DNA from: DASQZK01 sp963763215
Lineage (GTDB): Bacteria; Bacteroidota; Bacteroidia; Bacteroidales; GCA-2748055
Assembly: GCA_963763215.1 (NCBI GenBank)
Contig: CAVXNX010000031.1
Location: forward strand, 298,236 to 362,235
Direction of reading: 5' to 3'
Length of the DNA stretch: 64,000 nt
The notes under the pieces were generated by a model. It ran no database searches. It was given only the letters and a program-made list of their open reading frames with translations, and had not been told where the DNA came from. Made by a program: the position numbers and the translations under genes. Within the stretch, counting starts at the first letter, position 1. Each line of letters starts with the position of its first letter. This document shows positions 29,713 through 41,078 of the stretch, one piece after another.

Positions 29713-31448
29713 ATGGCATTAAAATGCATCGTCAATCACATCGGGTTTCACACCGGAGCCCGGAAAAAAGTGGTCATTGCCGGATCAGGGTATGCCCGTT
29801 TCAGTATTCAGGATATGCAACAGGTGGTGCAGGAGGACTTCAGTGACCGTGAAAACTGGAAAACGGTCTTTGAAGGAACGCTGACGGAACACCGTGGTGC
29901 TTTCGGGATCTGGCTCACGGGCGACTTTTCCGGCCTTACCCAACCGGGCACCTACAGGGTTGTTCTCGGTGATGCCGAACACTGGTCCTTCCAGTTCGCC
30001 ATCACCGATAAAGCTTTCGTTAACCTTCCCTTCCTGTTCCTCGATTTCATTCATAACTGGCGTTCGGGCCGGCATGGGCTCCCGATGCGGGAAGAATCGA
30101 ACACCGACGATGCCGTGCGATCCGACAACGGGGAGTATGTCGATGTGAGCGGAGGGTGGTACGATGCCGGCGACCTGCGTAAATGGATGGTTCACACCAA
30201 TCTCCCGCTGGCCGGTTTTCTGGATATCCATTCCGCGACAAACCTGCGTCGCCGGTGCTTTTCCGGTGAAGGAGCGGTCGGCGACGACTTCATCACCGAA
30301 TCGGCCTGGGCGCTGGATTTCATGCTGAAGATGCAGGACGAGGCCACCGGAATGTTCTTCGAAGATGTTGCCGGCGGCGGCGATGCCCGCGAAACACAGG
30401 ACCTGAAATGGTGGTATGAAAACCACGCCGGTTGTGTGGCCGACAACAGCGAAAACCGTTTCACAGACAACATCCTCTCTTCGGGCGACGAGCGAAAAGT
30501 ACGGGTGGCATACAATCCCATCGCCCAGTACACGACCATCTGCCTCCTGCTCAAAGCAGCCCGCATGGCTGGTGGGGAATCTTCCCCGCCTGGCCGGACA
30601 ATGCCGGAAGGCCGCCGGTAAAGGATGGCAGTTCATGCTGGGCAAACAGCGGACCGGCGATCCCTTTCATACCTGGACCTCCGTCGTCAGCTGGAAGGTT
30701 ATGGCCGCCATCGAACTTTACCGTGCCGGGGAGATCATGGCGGAGACGGTGGCGGAATTTGCCGTCGAACTGATGGATCTGCAATCCGGCAGGCATGGGT
30801 TCTGGTTTATGAACACCGGGAAGGACGATCCTTACAGGGGCATCCTGCATTCCGCCCAGCCGCTAATCGCCTTATGCCAGGTCCATGACGTGCTTCCCGG
30901 TCACCCTGTCGCCGGCCGGATCAGGATGGCCCTCGAAGTGCTGTGCAGAACGGTTTGTCAAACCTGCCGCTGCCCTGTCGCCGTTCGGTTTCATGCCCTA
31001 TGGATTTTATTTCGCTCCGGCAAGTGATGAGACCTATCACCCTTTCGGTGATCTGTACTACCGGTTCTTCATGCCCGACCGTTCCGCGCAGAAGCTGAAC
31101 CACGGGCTGAACGGTCACTGGATGAGCTGGGCTCACGGACTGGCGATGACCGCGAGGATCCTCGGCGACCAGGCTCTGAAAGACATTGCCTGGGACCAGA
31201 TTTACTGGACACTGGGACATAATCCCATGATGGCCTCGATGGTCACCGGTGTGGGGTACAACAATCCCATGCCCCACAGCCGTTTCCTCGGACCTTTCCC
31301 TGGCGGCTTCATGTCAGGTTTCATCGGCGATGCTGATGACCGGCCCGTTCTCGACCTGGAAGGCCGGGCGCAATGGAACACCACCGAATACTGGAACACG
31401 CCTTTGGCCAATTGCCTCATGGCCCTGGCTGAACTCTGGGAAGGTTGA
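29713..31448 (+). CDS. GH9 endoglucanase-like glycoside hydrolase with N-terminal Ig domain, frameshifted
   Basis: An N-terminal Ig-like (CelD_N) domain is followed by the GH9 alpha/alpha barrel. The catalytic base motif is DVSGGWYDAGDLRKWM, and FITESAWALDFMLKMQDE follows. The frame shifts near 30570 and again near 30950, then continues with LSPFGFMPYGFYFAPASDET and SGFIGDADDRPVLDLEGR, ending with the acid-bearing TTEYWNTPLANCLMALAELW. Around 576 codons in all. No signal peptide is visible from ATG 29713, so it may act in the cytosol or lack its true start. GH9 enzymes cut beta-1,4-glucans; some in this phylum are exo-acting. Confidence 0.85.
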
Positions 31449-31587
31449 ACGGAAATGGGGATCGCGCACCGGTCATTCGTTGATTTTCGCCACCCAACTC
31501 CCTCCCGGTGCAAGAGGGATGGTCACCGTGTACGGAAGGCGAAATAACGAATGTGAAGACCGCTGGTAATCTTCAGCATACCTGACT

Positions 31588-33906
31588 TCAAATCAGCTCG
31601 GGAACATAGTCGATCTCAGACACCGATGCCACCCTGACTTTTTTGTCTCCCACAAACACATCGATCACCGGACCGGACTCATTAATGAGTTTTACTTTCG
31701 AGGCGTTGATGCCGACAGTCAGGATATTTTTCCGGAAATGCACAGTAAATCGCACCTCCGGCCAGCTTTCGGGAAGGAGCGGGCGAAAAGACAGGCGGTT
31801 GTTTTTCACCCTCATCCCGCCGAAGCCATGGACCATTGCCATCCAGGTTCCGCACATGCTGGTGATATGAAGCCCTTCCCGGATTTCATGGTTATAGTCG
31901 TCGAGATCCAGCCTTGCCGACCGGATGAAGAGTTCGAGCGCCCGGGAAGCGTTTCCCGTTTTCGCCGCCACGATGGAATGCAGCCCGGGAGACAGTGACG
32001 ATTCGTGCAATGTCCGCGGTTCGTAAAAGTCGAAATTCCGCCGTATGGTCTCCGTATTGAATTCTTCTTCAAAGAGATACATTCCCTGGACCACATCCGC
32101 CTGCTTGAGGTATGCTGAACGGAGGATCCTGTCCCATGACCAGTGCTGGCTGACCGGTCGCTCGCCGGGAGAAAGTTCGCCGGCAAGTTTCTGTTCCTTA
32201 TGAAGGTAACCGTCCTGCTGCAAGAAGACCCGCAGATTTCCGGAGTAAGGGAGGTACATATTCTCGATGATGTCTTTCCACTCCGCGACTTCTTTTTCAT
32301 AGTTGAACCGGCATTTTTCAATGATCTGATTGTAGCATACGGGGTCTTTTTCGAGGAGGTCGTCAAGGCAGGTGATGGTATAACCAAGGGTCCAGACGGC
32401 CATCTTGTTGGTATACCAGTTATTGTTAACATTGTTCTCATATTCGTTCGGCCCGGTGACCCCTAGTAAGACGTATTTTCCCTGGACATCCGACCAGTTC
32501 ACACGCTGCCGCCAGAATCTCGAAATGGCGATCAGGGTTTCCAGACCTCCTTCACACAGATATCCTTCGTCACCGGTGTACCGGATATAGTTAAAAATGG
32601 CATAGGCGATGGCGCCGTTGCGGTGGATCTCCTCGAAAGTGATCTCCCATTCGTTATGGCACTCCTCACCATTCACCGTGACCATGGGATAAAGAGCCGC
32701 GCCGGAGTGAAATCCCAGTTTCTCTGCGTTCTGGATCGCCTTTTCCAGATGGTGATACCGGTACCGGACCAGGCTCAGCGCTGTTTCCGGGGGCGAAGTC
32801 CCCAGGACATAGGGCAGGGCAAAGGCCTCGGTGTCCCAGTATGTCCCCCCACCGTATTTTTCACCGGTGAACCCTTTGGGACTGAAATTCATCCGTTCCT
32901 CTTTCCCGGTGGAGGTCTGGTTCAGGTGGAAGATACAGAACCGAATGCCTTGCTGGGCTTTCACATCTCCCCGGATGACCATATCATGGTGTGACCATAT
33001 CTCCGCCCATTGATCCTGATGTTCCCGGAGGAGCCGCCTGAAAGATCTCTCCATGGAAGCCTGCGCTTTTTCCCTTGCCCCGGCAAGGAGATCGCCATCT
33101 TTATGGTCAGGGGAAGAAAGAACGGAGATATACTTGTAGAGGGTGATTTCATCGCCCGATTTCAGGTCGATCCGGATCCGGCAGCCTACGGCAGATTGTT
33201 CGTTGAAGTCTTCGGGAGCGGTTTTCAGGAGGTTACCGTTCACACTGGCCTGGCAGCACGTGGAAATAGCCACGGCCGATTCCCATTTGAAGGTTCGTAT
33301 CATGAGCGATGCCAATCCATTCTCAGCAGAGGCATGCGTAATCTCCCAGAATTTATCCTGATAGTTGGCCTCCTGGTTTCTCACCTTTCCATCGATGGCC
33401 GGTGAGAGTATGATCCGGCCGTCGAAATTCAACATTTTGACACGGTAGCTAATGGCGGCGGTTTCGTCATCGGCCATGCTGAGAAATCGCCGGGCGGAGA
33501 CCTCGACCTCGCAGCCATTGGCCAGAACGGCACGGAAGGTCCTTTTCAGCAGGCCGTGCCGCATGTCGAGTTCACGCCTGAAGGACGGGACGGTACATTG
33601 AAAAAGATCCAGTTCCATGTCGTTCACCCAAACGCGGATGCAGTTCCAGTCGGGCATGTTCGGCACCCTGGCAAAATAATCCGGGTACCCGTTTTTCCAC
33701 CATCCCACCCGGGTCCTGTCCGGGTAAAAGATCCCTGCAACGTAATTCCCTTTGAGGGAATCGCCTGAATATTTTTCTTCGAAATTCCCCCTTTGCCCCA
33801 TGTGACCGTTTCCAAGACTGAAAATGCTTTCAGAGGCTCTTTGCCTGGAAGGATCGAAGCCTTCTTCGGTCACCAGCCATTCATCGGGTTTATAGTTATT
33901 CGTCAT
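31588..33906 (-). CDS. GH65 glycoside phosphorylase (maltose phosphorylase-like)
   Basis: 772 residues without a signal peptide, so cytosolic. The N-terminal beta domain starts with LVTEEGFDPSRQRASESIF and SLGNGHMGQRGNFEEKYSGD. The barrel has GGTYWDTEAFALPYVLGTSP and GVTGPNEYENNVNNNWYTNK, whose Glu in PNEYE is the general acid of GH65, and SSLSPGLHSIVAA. The enzyme splits an alpha-glucoside such as maltose with phosphate to beta-glucose 1-phosphate and glucose; maltose is inferred from the transporter and amylase next door. The transporter gene lies just upstream on the same strand (20-base gap). Intact. Confidence 0.9.
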   Translation of the reverse strand: MTNNYKPDEWLVTEEGFDPSRQRASESIFSLGNGHMGQRGNFEEKYSGDSLKGNYVAGIFYPDRTRVGWWKNGYPDYFARVPNMPDWNCIRVWVNDMELDLFQCTVPSFRRELDMRHGLLKRTFRAVLANGCEVEVSARRFLSMADDETAAISYRVKMLNFDGRIILSPAIDGKVRNQEANYQDKFWEITHASAENGLASLMIRTFKWESAVAISTCCQASVNGNLLKTAPEDFNEQSAVGCRIRIDLKSGDEITLYKYISVLSSPDHKDGDLLAGAREKAQASMERSFRRLLREHQDQWAEIWSHHDMVIRGDVKAQQGIRFCIFHLNQTSTGKEERMNFSPKGFTGEKYGGGTYWDTEAFALPYVLGTSPPETALSLVRYRYHHLEKAIQNAEKLGFHSGAALYPMVTVNGEECHNEWEITFEEIHRNGAIAYAIFNYIRYTGDEGYLCEGGLETLIAISRFWRQRVNWSDVQGKYVLLGVTGPNEYENNVNNNWYTNKMAVWTLGYTITCLDDLLEKDPVCYNQIIEKCRFNYEKEVAEWKDIIENMYLPYSGNLRVFLQQDGYLHKEQKLAGELSPGERPVSQHWSWDRILRSAYLKQADVVQGMYLFEEEFNTETIRRNFDFYEPRTLHESSLSPGLHSIVAAKTGNASRALELFIRSARLDLDDYNHEIREGLHITSMCGTWMAMVHGFGGMRVKNNRLSFRPLLPESWPEVRFTVHFRKNILTVGINASKVKLINESGPVIDVFVGDKKVRVASVSEIDYVPELI

Positions 33907-33925
33907 AAAAGTCAGGAATTAGAAT

Positions 33926-35345
33926 TTAGACTAACCGTGCCTTACGATCTTTGGGATCGTCGACAAAAAGTGTCAGGATACCGGCGAGAGCCATGGAACA
34001 TCCCCCGGTGACAAGAGCATAGATGCTCTGATCGCCGAAAAGGTCTTTCACCATAAAGCCCAGGATCGTTGCCGCCAGGATCTGGGGAATGACAATGAAG
34101 AAATTGAAGATCCCCATGTAAACGCCCATTTTATTCCGGGGAAGCGATCCGGTGAGGATGGCATAAGGCATGGCCAGAATGCTTGCCCAGGCCAGGCCGA
34201 CGCCCAGCATCGGCCAGATCATGGCATGAGGCATCCGTTCAGCAGATAAATGGATGCCAGGCCTATACCGCCGGCCATGCAGGGCGATCATATGGGTGAA
34301 CTTCCTGCCGGTAAGCCGGGCCAGCCAGGGAAGGAAAAGAAGCCCGAAGACAGCCGCGAAAAGATTATACCATCCGAACATCCCGCTGACCAGGTTAGCC
34401 CCGTCATTATAGATTTCAGAAGTGGTATCGGTCGTCCCGTAGATATGGCTTGTGACAGCCGAGGTGGTGTATATCCATAACGAAAACAGGGCGAACCAGG
34501 AAAAGAACTGGACCAGGGCAAGCTGCCGCATGGTCAGAGGCATCCGGTAGAGATCGGTGATGATGATGACCAGTCGCGTTCTGATGTTCTTCCCGCGCCC
34601 ACCATCAGGCTGCTAAGCATCTGAAGGATCCCGAAAAAGGCCAAGTCCTCCTGCCAGGATGTACAGTTCCTTCTCCAGGTGAAAGTACCAGATGGGGAGG
34701 ATCAGGATCAGTCCCGACAGGGTCCAGGCAATCCCTCTGCGGAGGTACCTGGAAACCGGTTCGTGTTTTTCGATGATCTCCCGGGTATCCTGGATGTCTG
34801 TATCCTCAAACTGTGCCATTTCCTCGGGTGAATATTCCCGGGTGGAGAAGACGGTCCATAAAACCGCCGAGATGAACACCAGCCCTCCGAAAAGGAAAGA
34901 ATATCGCACCGTCTGGGGAAGCTGTCCAACAGGGGCACTGTTGGAAAAATGCAGCCAGTTGGCCAGGATATATGGCATCCATGAGGCGACAAAAGCGCCG
35001 GTGCCGATAAAGAAACTTTGCATGGTGAACCCGAGGGTCCGTTGTTCATCGGGCAGCATATCGCCCACGAAAGCCCGGAAGGGTTCCATGGAAATGTTGA
35101 TGGATGCGTCCATGATCCAGAGGGTTCCGGCGGCGATCAGCAGGCTGGGCGAATTGGGCATGAACACCAGGGCCATGGAGGCCAGGATGGCGCCGACAAG
35201 GAAATACGGTCGCCGCCGGCCGAGGCGTCCCCAGGTATTGTCGCTGAGGTGACCGATGATGGGCTGAATGATCAGCCCTGTCACCGGAGCGGCGATCCAG
35301 AGGATCGGGATCCTGTCGATGTCGGCCCCAAGGGTTTGGAAAATA
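33926..35345 (-). pseudogene. MFS sugar transporter (SUC/maltose type), N-terminus missing and frameshifted
   Basis: A membrane symporter of the glycoside-importing MFS group. It is readable from FQTLGADIDRIPILWIAAP and TGLIIQPIIGHLSDNTWGRL, then GRRRPYFLVGAILASMALVF, through several spans. Shifts near 34635 (LAFFGILQMLSSLMVGAG), 34570 and 34255 break the frame. The end reads MALAGILTLFVDDPKDRKAR. The first span or so is missing: the frame meets the 5'-truncated amylase gene head to head near 35340 with no promoter between them. With GH65 downstream it would import the disaccharide that GH65 phosphorolyses. Confidence 0.8.
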
Positions 35346-37624
35346 CAATCACCTCCCCCGGATCCTCCGTCCGCTTTGAGGCGTCGTGCTCAAAGCAGGC
35401 AACCCTCAGCCTTTTCAAAAATTCAATACCGGTCAAAACGGTCACGGGGACGAGCCTGTCACAGACAATCACTTTCCCGGGACCTGGCGACAACTGGATT
35501 AAAATGACCGCCACCTCTGGCCAGGAAACAGCCGAAGATTCCGTCTTTGTAGGCGTTACGGGGAGCCAGGATGTCGTCCCTCTTCCGGAAGGGATGAAGG
35601 ACGGTATCAACTACACCGCACCGGATTCGGTCTGTCTCGTTCTCTATGCCCCGGGAAAGGATAACGTTTTTTTGATGGGAGATTTTAACGGGTGGATCCC
35701 CTACGGGGCATACCGGGCAAACCGCGATGGCGACAGGTTCTGGCTGGCATTCGGCAGCCTGACCCCCGGTCAGGAATATGCCTACCAGTACCTGGTTGAC
35801 GGGAAGCTGAATATCGCCGATCCGTACACCGAAAAAGTGCTCGACCCCGTGAATGACCGGTGGATCCCCGACTCGGTGTATCCCAACCTGAAACCCTATC
35901 CTTACGGGCTGACAACCGGCATCGTATCAGTCCTTCAGACGGATCAACAGCCCTATCACTGGTCCGATACGAGCTATATGCCGCCCACGGCGAAAGATCT
36001 GATCATTTATGAACTCCTGCTGCGGGATTTCCTGGCTGCACATGACTGGAAGACTCTCACCGATACCCTCGACTACTTTACCCGCCTTGGCATCAATGCC
36101 ATCGAGGTGATGCCCTTCAATGAATTCGAGGGAAATGAAAGCTGGGGTTATAATCCATCCTTCTATTTCGCACCCGATAAATACTACGGACCGGAACATG
36201 ATCTGAAGGCATTCGTAGATTCCTGCCACCATCGGGGCATCGCCATAATCCAGGATATGGTTTTGAACCATTCCTATGGCCAGTCTCCCCTGGTGCAGCT
36301 TTATTTCGATTCCGCCACGAACCGCCCCTCAGCCGATAATCCATGGTACAACCAGACCTCCCCCAACCCGGTATTTTCATTCGGTTACGATTTCAACCAG
36401 GAAAGCCCGGCGACAAAGGCATTCATCGACAGGGTGAACCGGCACTGGATGCAGAAGTACCATATCGACGGCTACCGTTTCGACTTCACCAAGGGATTCA
36501 CCAATACACCGGGCGACGGATATGCCTATGACGCCTCGAGGATCGCCATCCTGAAACGTATGGCCGATTCGATATGGGCAGTCAAACCCGGCCAGTATGT
36601 CATTCTCGAACATTTTACCGCCAACACCGAAGAAATCGTCCTGAGCAATACCGGCATGATGCTATGGGGTAATGAAAACTGCCAGTACAATCAGTGCACC
36701 ATGGGTTATCCGACGGGCCCCTGCACATGGGACATCAGTGGGGTGGCTTACACCACACGGGAATGGAGCAATCCCCGGCTCGTCGCTTATATGGAGAGCC
36801 ATGATGAGGAGAGACTCATGTACAAAAACCTCACCTATGGCAATTCATCCGGTTCCTATGACATCAGGCAGCTCTCCACCGCCCTGAGGAGAGTCGAAGA
36901 AGCGGCGGCTTTTTTCTTCACGGTACCCGGACCCAAGATGTTATGGCAGTTTGAAGAAATGGGCTACGATTATTCCATCGATTTCAACGGCCGTGTCGGG
37001 AATAAACCCATCCGGTGGGATTATCTCCATTCGCGGAACCGGGTTTTCCAGGTTTTCCGGTCACTCATTGGCTTACGCAGTGAAGAAGCGGTGTTTGATA
37101 CACGGGATTTCTCCCTCGATGTGTCGGGCGCTTTCAAACGGATCGAATTGAATAGTCCGGACATGAATGTCCGCATCATCGGTAATTTCGATGTGGTGAC
37201 CCAACAGGGCGATCCTGCCTTCAGCCGTGGAGGTACCTGGTACGACTTCTTTACCGGCGACAGCGTCCAGGTCGGGGATCCCCATGCCCTGGTGGATCTG
37301 GAACCTGGTGAATACCACATCTACACCACACGCGCACTCCATACCCCCGACCTCCCGACAAAGGCAAACCCGGGTAAAACACCAGCAACGGGTGTCACCG
37401 TCTATCCCGTTCCCGCCACTTCGCGCATCACCGTTGCCTCACCACTGCCCATGAAGGAGATCACGCTGTTCGACCTCAGTCTGCGGCCCCTGGCAAGATT
37501 CGACCCCGCAGGTATGAAATACACCCTCGACGTATCCGGTCTTGCCCCGGGGGTCTACATCCTGAGGATCGTTTCCGTTTCAGGGGAAGTGTGCGTATCG
37601 AAGATCATCCGGGCAGGGAACTGA
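35340..37624 (+). CDS. GH13 alpha-amylase with type IX secretion sorting domain (N-terminus missing)
   Basis: The frame is open further upstream, but protein-like sequence starts about 35340 with an Ig-like repeat (TITSPGSSVRFEASC...). A CBM48-like domain follows (FLMGDFNGWIPYGAYRANRD). The GH13 barrel has DLIIYELLLRDFLAAHDW, QDMVLNHSYGQSP, HIDGYRFDFTKGF with the nucleophile Asp, YVILEHF with the acid Glu, and MESHDEERL. The C-terminus (VTVYPVPATSRITV... SGLAPGVYILRIVS) is a T9SS type A sorting tail, so the enzyme is exported to the surface or medium. The signal peptide is lost at the junction with the transporter gene. About 760 residues remain. Confidence 0.88.
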
Positions 37625-37832
37625 TCCCCTTGTGCATAGATCACCCCGCTAAGCTCAGCTTCTGCAACATCGACATGAAGAGGGTGGCAACCGGGAAAAT
37701 TCAGGGTCCTCATCGGACCGGATTCCCGGCACCTGCACCCGGCTGAGTTCAGGGTTAACAACGCGGAATAACGCCGGAATTGTCCGTTGGTCCGGAGATG
37801 AACTGGACCGGCTCACACGATTACTGCGACAA

Positions 37833-38876
37833 TCAGATTTTGAGGAGGATCTTCAGGTGTCTGCCGGGGTCCGATTCGAGCATTTCGAAACCGCGCATCG
37901 CCTCTTCCAGGGGGAGGACATCGGTCACCATGATTTCCGGCCGGAGAAGGCCGCGGCTGAGCGCATCGACTGCTGTGGCAAATTCACCATGGCTGACACG
38001 GGAAGCGATGATCCGCGCCTCTTTCCATATCAGCTCCTTCATCAGAATTTCGGCAGGTTCATCGGAAAGGCCCAGCACACAGACCTTCCCGGCTCCCCGG
38101 ATGACGTTAATGCAGGACCTCACGGGATTATGGCCCGGAAGGTGCACGGCATGACCGATGGCTTCAAAAGCGATATCGACGCCACGCCCGGAGGTGGACT
38201 CTCGTATCACCTCGACCGGGTCCTGTTCCCGGGCATTGATGAGCATCACGTCGGGATATCCTGTTTTCACCAGATCGAGCCTTTCCTGTAAGATGTCAAC
38301 GATAAATACTTTGCCACCGGTGATGGTTTTCACGGCCTGCAGGATGGAATGGCCGACTTTGCCCGCGCCCCAGATCGCCACGTCATCTGCGGGGCCGACT
38401 TCAGCCCTTGCGGCGGCATGAAACCCGATGGAAAGGATCTCGACCAGGGCGGCATGCTGGTCGGGTACATGATCGGGGATCCGGTAGATCATCGACGAGT
38501 CGGCCACGACATACTCGGCAAAACCACCGTCCATATCGATGCCGATCAGTTTCAGGGAAGTGCAGGCCGGATAATGCCCCGCACGGCATGCGGCACACTG
38601 CCCGCACCACACGATGGGATCGACGGTGACCTTATCGCCGGCGGAAAAACCCTCCACATGCTTTCCCATACCGGCTACCACGCCGGCAAATTCATGCCCG
38701 GGGATCAGCGGTAAACGTGTTCGCGGATGAAATTCACCCTTGAAAATATGCTGGTCCGAGCCACAGATGCTGGCATAGTTGACCCTGACAAGGACCTGGT
38801 TTTCACCCACTTCTGGCTCACTGACCTCTGCCGGCCCGATATGCCCGTACTGATTAATCATTGCTGCTCTCATCAT
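37833..38876 (-). CDS. zinc-dependent medium-chain alcohol/polyol dehydrogenase
   Basis: 347 residues. Catalytic zinc ligands are in SICGSDQHIF and IPGHEFAGVVAG. The structural zinc loop is CGQCAACRAGHYPAC. The Rossmann fold has VAIWGAGKVGHSILQAVK. The family covers sorbitol, threonine and sugar-acid dehydrogenases; the substrate cannot be told from sequence. The ATG at 38876 overlaps the stop of the sulfatase remnant by four bases (ATGA), showing they were one operon. Intact. Confidence 0.88.
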   Translation of the reverse strand: MMRAAMINQYGHIGPAEVSEPEVGENQVLVRVNYASICGSDQHIFKGEFHPRTRLPLIPGHEFAGVVAGMGKHVEGFSAGDKVTVDPIVWCGQCAACRAGHYPACTSLKLIGIDMDGGFAEYVVADSSMIYRIPDHVPDQHAALVEILSIGFHAAARAEVGPADDVAIWGAGKVGHSILQAVKTITGGKVFIVDILQERLDLVKTGYPDVMLINAREQDPVEVIRESTSGRGVDIAFEAIGHAVHLPGHNPVRSCINVIRGAGKVCVLGLSDEPAEILMKELIWKEARIIASRVSHGEFATAVDALSRGLLRPEIMVTDVLPLEEAMRGFEMLESDPGRHLKILLKI

Positions 38877-39293
38877 TTCTGTTGTTTGGTCAGCTCCCGC
38901 CAGTCACGGATACCGAGACGACCGGCTTGCTGGTTGTAAAATGCGATCATGTCATTGAGGACTTCCGGTTCCTGTCCCGACAGGTCATGGAGCTCGTCCC
39001 GGTCCTCGTCGAGGCGGTAAAGCTCCCACCGGTAATCGTCACGGCTCGAAACCAGTTTCCATCCGTTCCGGTATAAACCTGGACATCACCAATCCATTGG
39101 CGGCCAGGCTGTCCAGGACAGGGGTATGGATCTCCGATCCGAAGCATCCGAGATCGGAGTATCCCATATCATCGGCAAGAATAAGGATAATATTCGGTTT
39201 GACCGGTGTAGATGCTGTTTTCTCATGGCTCCCTCCACATCCGGCCAGGGACACCATTCCGAGCGAAACCGCCAGGGCAGATCTGAATTTCAT
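38873..39293 (-). pseudogene. arylsulfatase remnant, N- and C-terminal ends joined
   Basis: The start at 39293 gives a lipoprotein signal (MKFRSALAVSLGMVSLAGCG) and the sulfatase N-terminal motif NIILILADDMGYSDLGCFGS, with the two Asp that bind calcium. After about 85 codons the text jumps, near 39085, to the C-terminal end of a sulfatase in another frame: NGWKLVSSRDDYRWELYRLD and ELHDLSGQEPEVLNDMIAFY. About 300-400 residues, including the formylglycine site CxPxR, are absent, so it is inactive. The intact end overlaps the downstream dehydrogenase start, so the deletion is internal. Confidence 0.8.
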
Positions 39294-39654
39294 CTCTCTC
39301 TCCTTTTTTCCCTGCCTTTTGAAGCAGGATGGTTCAATCATCAGTACATTCAGCCGGGGAATAATAAAAACGTGTTCCGTTCCCGTCATATGTCCCTGAA
39401 TTCCTGGGGCAATTAATCAGTACCACAAGCCGGGTAAGCTGCTGATCCATCGCCCGGCCCTTAGGATCCATCCCGGCCGGCAGCCGGTATGGTTTTCAGG
39501 GTAGCATGCGCCCGCTAAGTTAAATAAAATGGTTTAAATGCCCGCCAATTTAATCAACAGGAACCGGATCCGCGCCGGTGTTATGGAAACACCGTGGAAA
39601 CCCGGCCTCAGGGCACAGAGGACCAAAGGTCAGGATCAGGTTCTGCCCTGGATT
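39294..39654 (+). other. 361-base intergenic region
   Basis: Between the sulfatase start and the end of the GH5 gene, both on the minus strand. No gene or clear hairpin is seen. Confidence 0.4.
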
Positions 39655-40742
39655 CTACCTGCTCAGGAGGACATCGATGAGCGCCTGGTTGGGTTTTCCC
39701 TGGTCACCGATGATGCCGAAACCTCCCCGGTAATCCCAGTTCGCCCAACCGATCCCGTCATCTTCGAGAACGGTGACGAAATCGTGATACCACCGCAGGC
39801 GGATGTCTTCAGGGACAGTGGACAGGCAGCCAAATTCACCGCAATAGAGCGGGAGATGGTGCTCCCTGGCGTAATTGAGCGGTTTGCTGACCTCAACGCG
39901 CATTGAATCGATATTATAGTTTTGGCCCCAGTACTCCACTTCCTTTTTCAGATCACCGGACAGCTTTTCAATTTCCTCATCAGTGACAACTTTCCCCGGG
40001 TAAGTAAGCGGGCCGGTATATTCACCAACTTTGGTCCATGAGGCATGGTAATGGGTGATCACCATCGGATGGTAGAAATGGAAGCTGAGGATGAGATTGC
40101 GGATCATCAGGAATCTTGAGATCATCGAAAGTGCTTGCCGATTGCCACATATTGGATCCGACCACGATCTTCCGTCGGGGTTCTGTTTCCCTGAGGACAC
40201 TGACCGTCCGGGTGATCAGGTTGTTCCAGTCATCGGGATTGTCGGCCACGGCTTCGTTCATCAGTTCATAGGCCACGAGACTGTCGGGGTATTCATGGAG
40301 TTCTCCCGAAAGATCCTGCCACAGCCGGATGAATTTATCCTGTTCTTTCGGATCGCTCCAAAGTGGTCGGACCTTGCTGTTGAAATAATGCGACCTGATG
40401 ATGTGAAGATCAACCACCACGCGAAGACCATGACTGGCGCACCATCCGATGGCATCGTGAAGGAGGGTAAAGGCCTCTTCATGTTTCTGCCCGTTTTCAT
40501 CCCACATCTGCACCTCGTCGATCGGCAGCCGGATATGGTCGTAACCCGTGCCTGCGATAAACTTCACATCTTCTTCCGTGAAGAAGGACTTCCGCTCCTC
40601 GCCTCTCCTGTCGCTTTGGGAGAGCCAGTGGCTGATATTCACGCCGCGGTGGAGGACAAAATCCTGGCCTGCTGGCCTGGTCTTCTGGCAGGAAACAAAG
40701 GAGAACAAAGCACAATCCGAATAGGGGTAGCCATTTTTTCAT
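39655..40742 (-). CDS. GH5 cellulase-family glycoside hydrolase (lipoprotein), frameshifted
   Basis: MKKWLPLFGLCFVLL starts the signal sequence at 40742; a shift near 40690 leads into FSFVSCQKTRPAGQDFVLH with a lipobox Cys. The GH5 barrel follows: LHRGVNISHWLSQSDRRG, HIRLPIDEVQMW, DLHIIRSHYFN and VAYELMNEAVADNPDDW with the acid/base Glu. A second shift near 40100 continues as LILSFHFYHPMVITHYHASW and HLPLYCGEFGCLSTVPEDIR with the nucleophile Glu, then GWANWDYRGGFGI. Beta-glucanase or mannanase activity is likely; the exact substrate is unknown. About 360 codons. Confidence 0.86.
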
Positions 40743-41005
40743 AAACGGATCATTTTAGTTTTGAATTTGAGAATCCGGATGAAGGCCATTCCCATGGGAC
40801 CGGCATTCACAAAGCTAATATAAGACGAATATTTTTAAGATGCATCATGATCAGGGTGCAAAACAGAATGAAGAGGCCGGCAAAATCACCTGACATGCAG
40901 AAAAACCCGGGCGGCGGCATCCGGTCGGCAATTTGCTTCCGGGAAAAAGCCTTTCCGTTGCCTTTCAGTGTGCACATTATTGAAACCGTTGCCGGGGAAA
41001 ACGGA

Positions 41006-41055
41006 AAAGGCTGTCTTCCCTCCTGCCGGCAATTGGGCCGGTGAAGACAGCCTTT
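41006..41055 (-). terminator. probable transcription terminator hairpin
   Basis: Thirteen-base perfect stem (AAAGGCTGTCTTC with GAAGACAGCCTTT, 41006-41018 and 41043-41055) around a GC-rich loop, 24 bases after the stop of the minus-strand Gfo/Idh gene. On the minus strand the stem ends in TTT and is followed by TCCGTTTTCC, a weak T-tract. Confidence 0.7.
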
Positions 41056-41078
41056 GTGTTCACCGGAAACGAATGGCG

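Noticed and set aside
29785..30645. Minus-strand frame of 286 codons
   Set aside because: Antisense to the GH9 gene with its GGWYDAGD motif.
35018..35335. Upstream extension of the amylase frame as its true N-terminus
   Set aside because: This stretch is antisense to well-conserved MFS transporter sequence and reads as His/Gly-rich text without a signal peptide.
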